Source of the DNA: Clostridia bacterium
GTDB taxonomy: Bacteria > Bacillota > DSM-16504 > Desulfitibacterales > Desulfitibacteraceae
Reading direction: 5' to 3'
Length of the DNA stretch: 6,873 bases
Assembly (NCBI GenBank): GCA_018333845.1
Contig: JAGXSK010000202.1
Coordinates: forward strand, 1 to 6,873
The translations under genes and the position numbers were made by a program. The notes beneath the pieces are model-generated. The model was not told the DNA's origin, did no database searches, and was given only the letters and a program-made list of their open reading frames with translations. Each line of letters opens with the position of its first letter. Position 1 is the first letter of the stretch. Shown here piece by piece: positions 6,487 through 6,873 of the stretch.

Positions 6487-6873
6487 TTAATCATCCTTTC
6501 TTCTTTTAATTAATCCTTCTGAGTTAATGTCTGTTACAAGATTAGTAACAAAGTCCATGGCCAGGAGTTCTTTCCAGATTTCATCCAAGGTTTCCCATTC
6601 TGGGTCACTGACAGAGGATGGACCAGCTGGGGGAGTTACTGCTACATTAGACTCAGCTAATATTATAAGTCCTTCTCCGGGAACCATCTTTCCTAAATAC
6701 ACCTTCCACTCACAGTGAGTATCTCCTACTTTAATGTACCAGCTATCTGCATAATTATTTATTGGCAGCAAATAGTCTTTATGTGACGATAAATTAACAA
6801 GCTTTAAAAAAAGATTATAATTCTCCCAACTCCCATCTCCAAATCTATCTTCGAAGTTTTTAATGGTATCCTC
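6487..6873 (-). CDS. DUF4912-domain protein, C-terminal part (5' end outside window)
   Basis: The frame is open from the window edge (base 6873 is the first base of a codon) to TAA at 6489-6487, giving 128 residues with the N-terminus missing. Numbering from the first visible residue, YLLPINNYADSWYIKVGD (about 34-51) followed by WKVYLGKMVPGEGLIILAESN (56-76) and VAVTPPAG (77-84) matches my recollection of DUF4912: a tryptophan-tyrosine strand, an aromatic/Leu-Gly strand, then a small-residue 'SN' turn before a Pro-rich segment. The tail is acidic and then basic (KRRKDD). The family's function is unknown to me. Its position one base before the branching-enzyme TTG suggests translational coupling and a role in glucan metabolism, perhaps binding polysaccharide or another protein, which is inference. 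The family call rests on motif memory, not on a search. Confidence 0.72.
   Translation of the reverse strand, partial: EDTIKNFEDRFGDGSWENYNLFLKLVNLSSHKDYLLPINNYADSWYIKVGDTHCEWKVYLGKMVPGEGLIILAESNVAVTPPAGPSSVSDPEWETLDEIWKELLAMDFVTNLVTDINSEGLIKRRKDD
6494..6499 (-). promoter_or_regulatory. Ribosome binding site that favours a TTG start for the branching enzyme
   Basis: On the - strand AAAGGA (6499 to 6494) runs into the A of the ATG at 6494-6492, too close to serve that codon. It stands 8 bases before TTG at 6485-6483, a normal distance. No other Shine-Dalgarno-like run fits the ATG. Confidence 0.6.

Overview
The window looks like chromosomal DNA of an AT-rich Gram-positive anaerobe, probably from the Clostridia (Peptococcaceae-like). 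The basis is the AT-rich codon use, strong GGAGG-type ribosome binding sites, frequent GTG and TTG starts, and the gene families present. The genus cannot be fixed from sequence alone. No tRNA, rRNA, CRISPR array, transposase or phage gene is visible.

Layout. Bases 1-809 (+) hold the C-terminal 268 residues of a beta-propeller protein resembling aryl-sulfate sulfotransferases. A compact hairpin (835-856) closes it. An AT-rich leader (857-1014) follows, with two possible promoters and a cluster of AAACCT motifs. Then comes a two-gene + strand operon: a GT4 glycosyltransferase of glycogen-synthase type (1015-2304) and, 12 bases on, an 823-residue fusion of a sugar-1-phosphate nucleotidyltransferase, left-handed beta-helix repeats and a phosphohexomutase-like domain (2317-4788). 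A large GC-rich hairpin (4803-4851) separates this operon from a convergent - strand pair: a GH57 1,4-alpha-glucan branching enzyme (4902-6485) and, upstream of it, the C-terminal part of a DUF4912 protein (6487 to beyond the window end).

How the genes may work together. The central four genes read as an alpha-glucan (glycogen-like) module without classical GlgC, GlgA and GH13 GlgB. The nucleotidyltransferase domain would make an NDP-sugar, the GT4 enzyme would extend an alpha-glucan, and the GH57 enzyme would add alpha-1,6 branches. DUF4912 is a family of unknown function that I recall next to GH57 genes in other Firmicutes. The mutase-like domain of the fusion has lost the phosphoserine, metal-binding and phosphate-loop signatures of active enzymes, so it is more likely a ligand-binding or regulatory domain than a mutase. 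The sulfotransferase-like gene appears functionally unrelated and is separated by a terminator.

I see nothing that amounts to a wholly new system. The best leads are the degenerate mutase domain, the glucan module with DUF4912, the AAACCT cluster upstream of the operon, and the GC-rich convergent hairpin.
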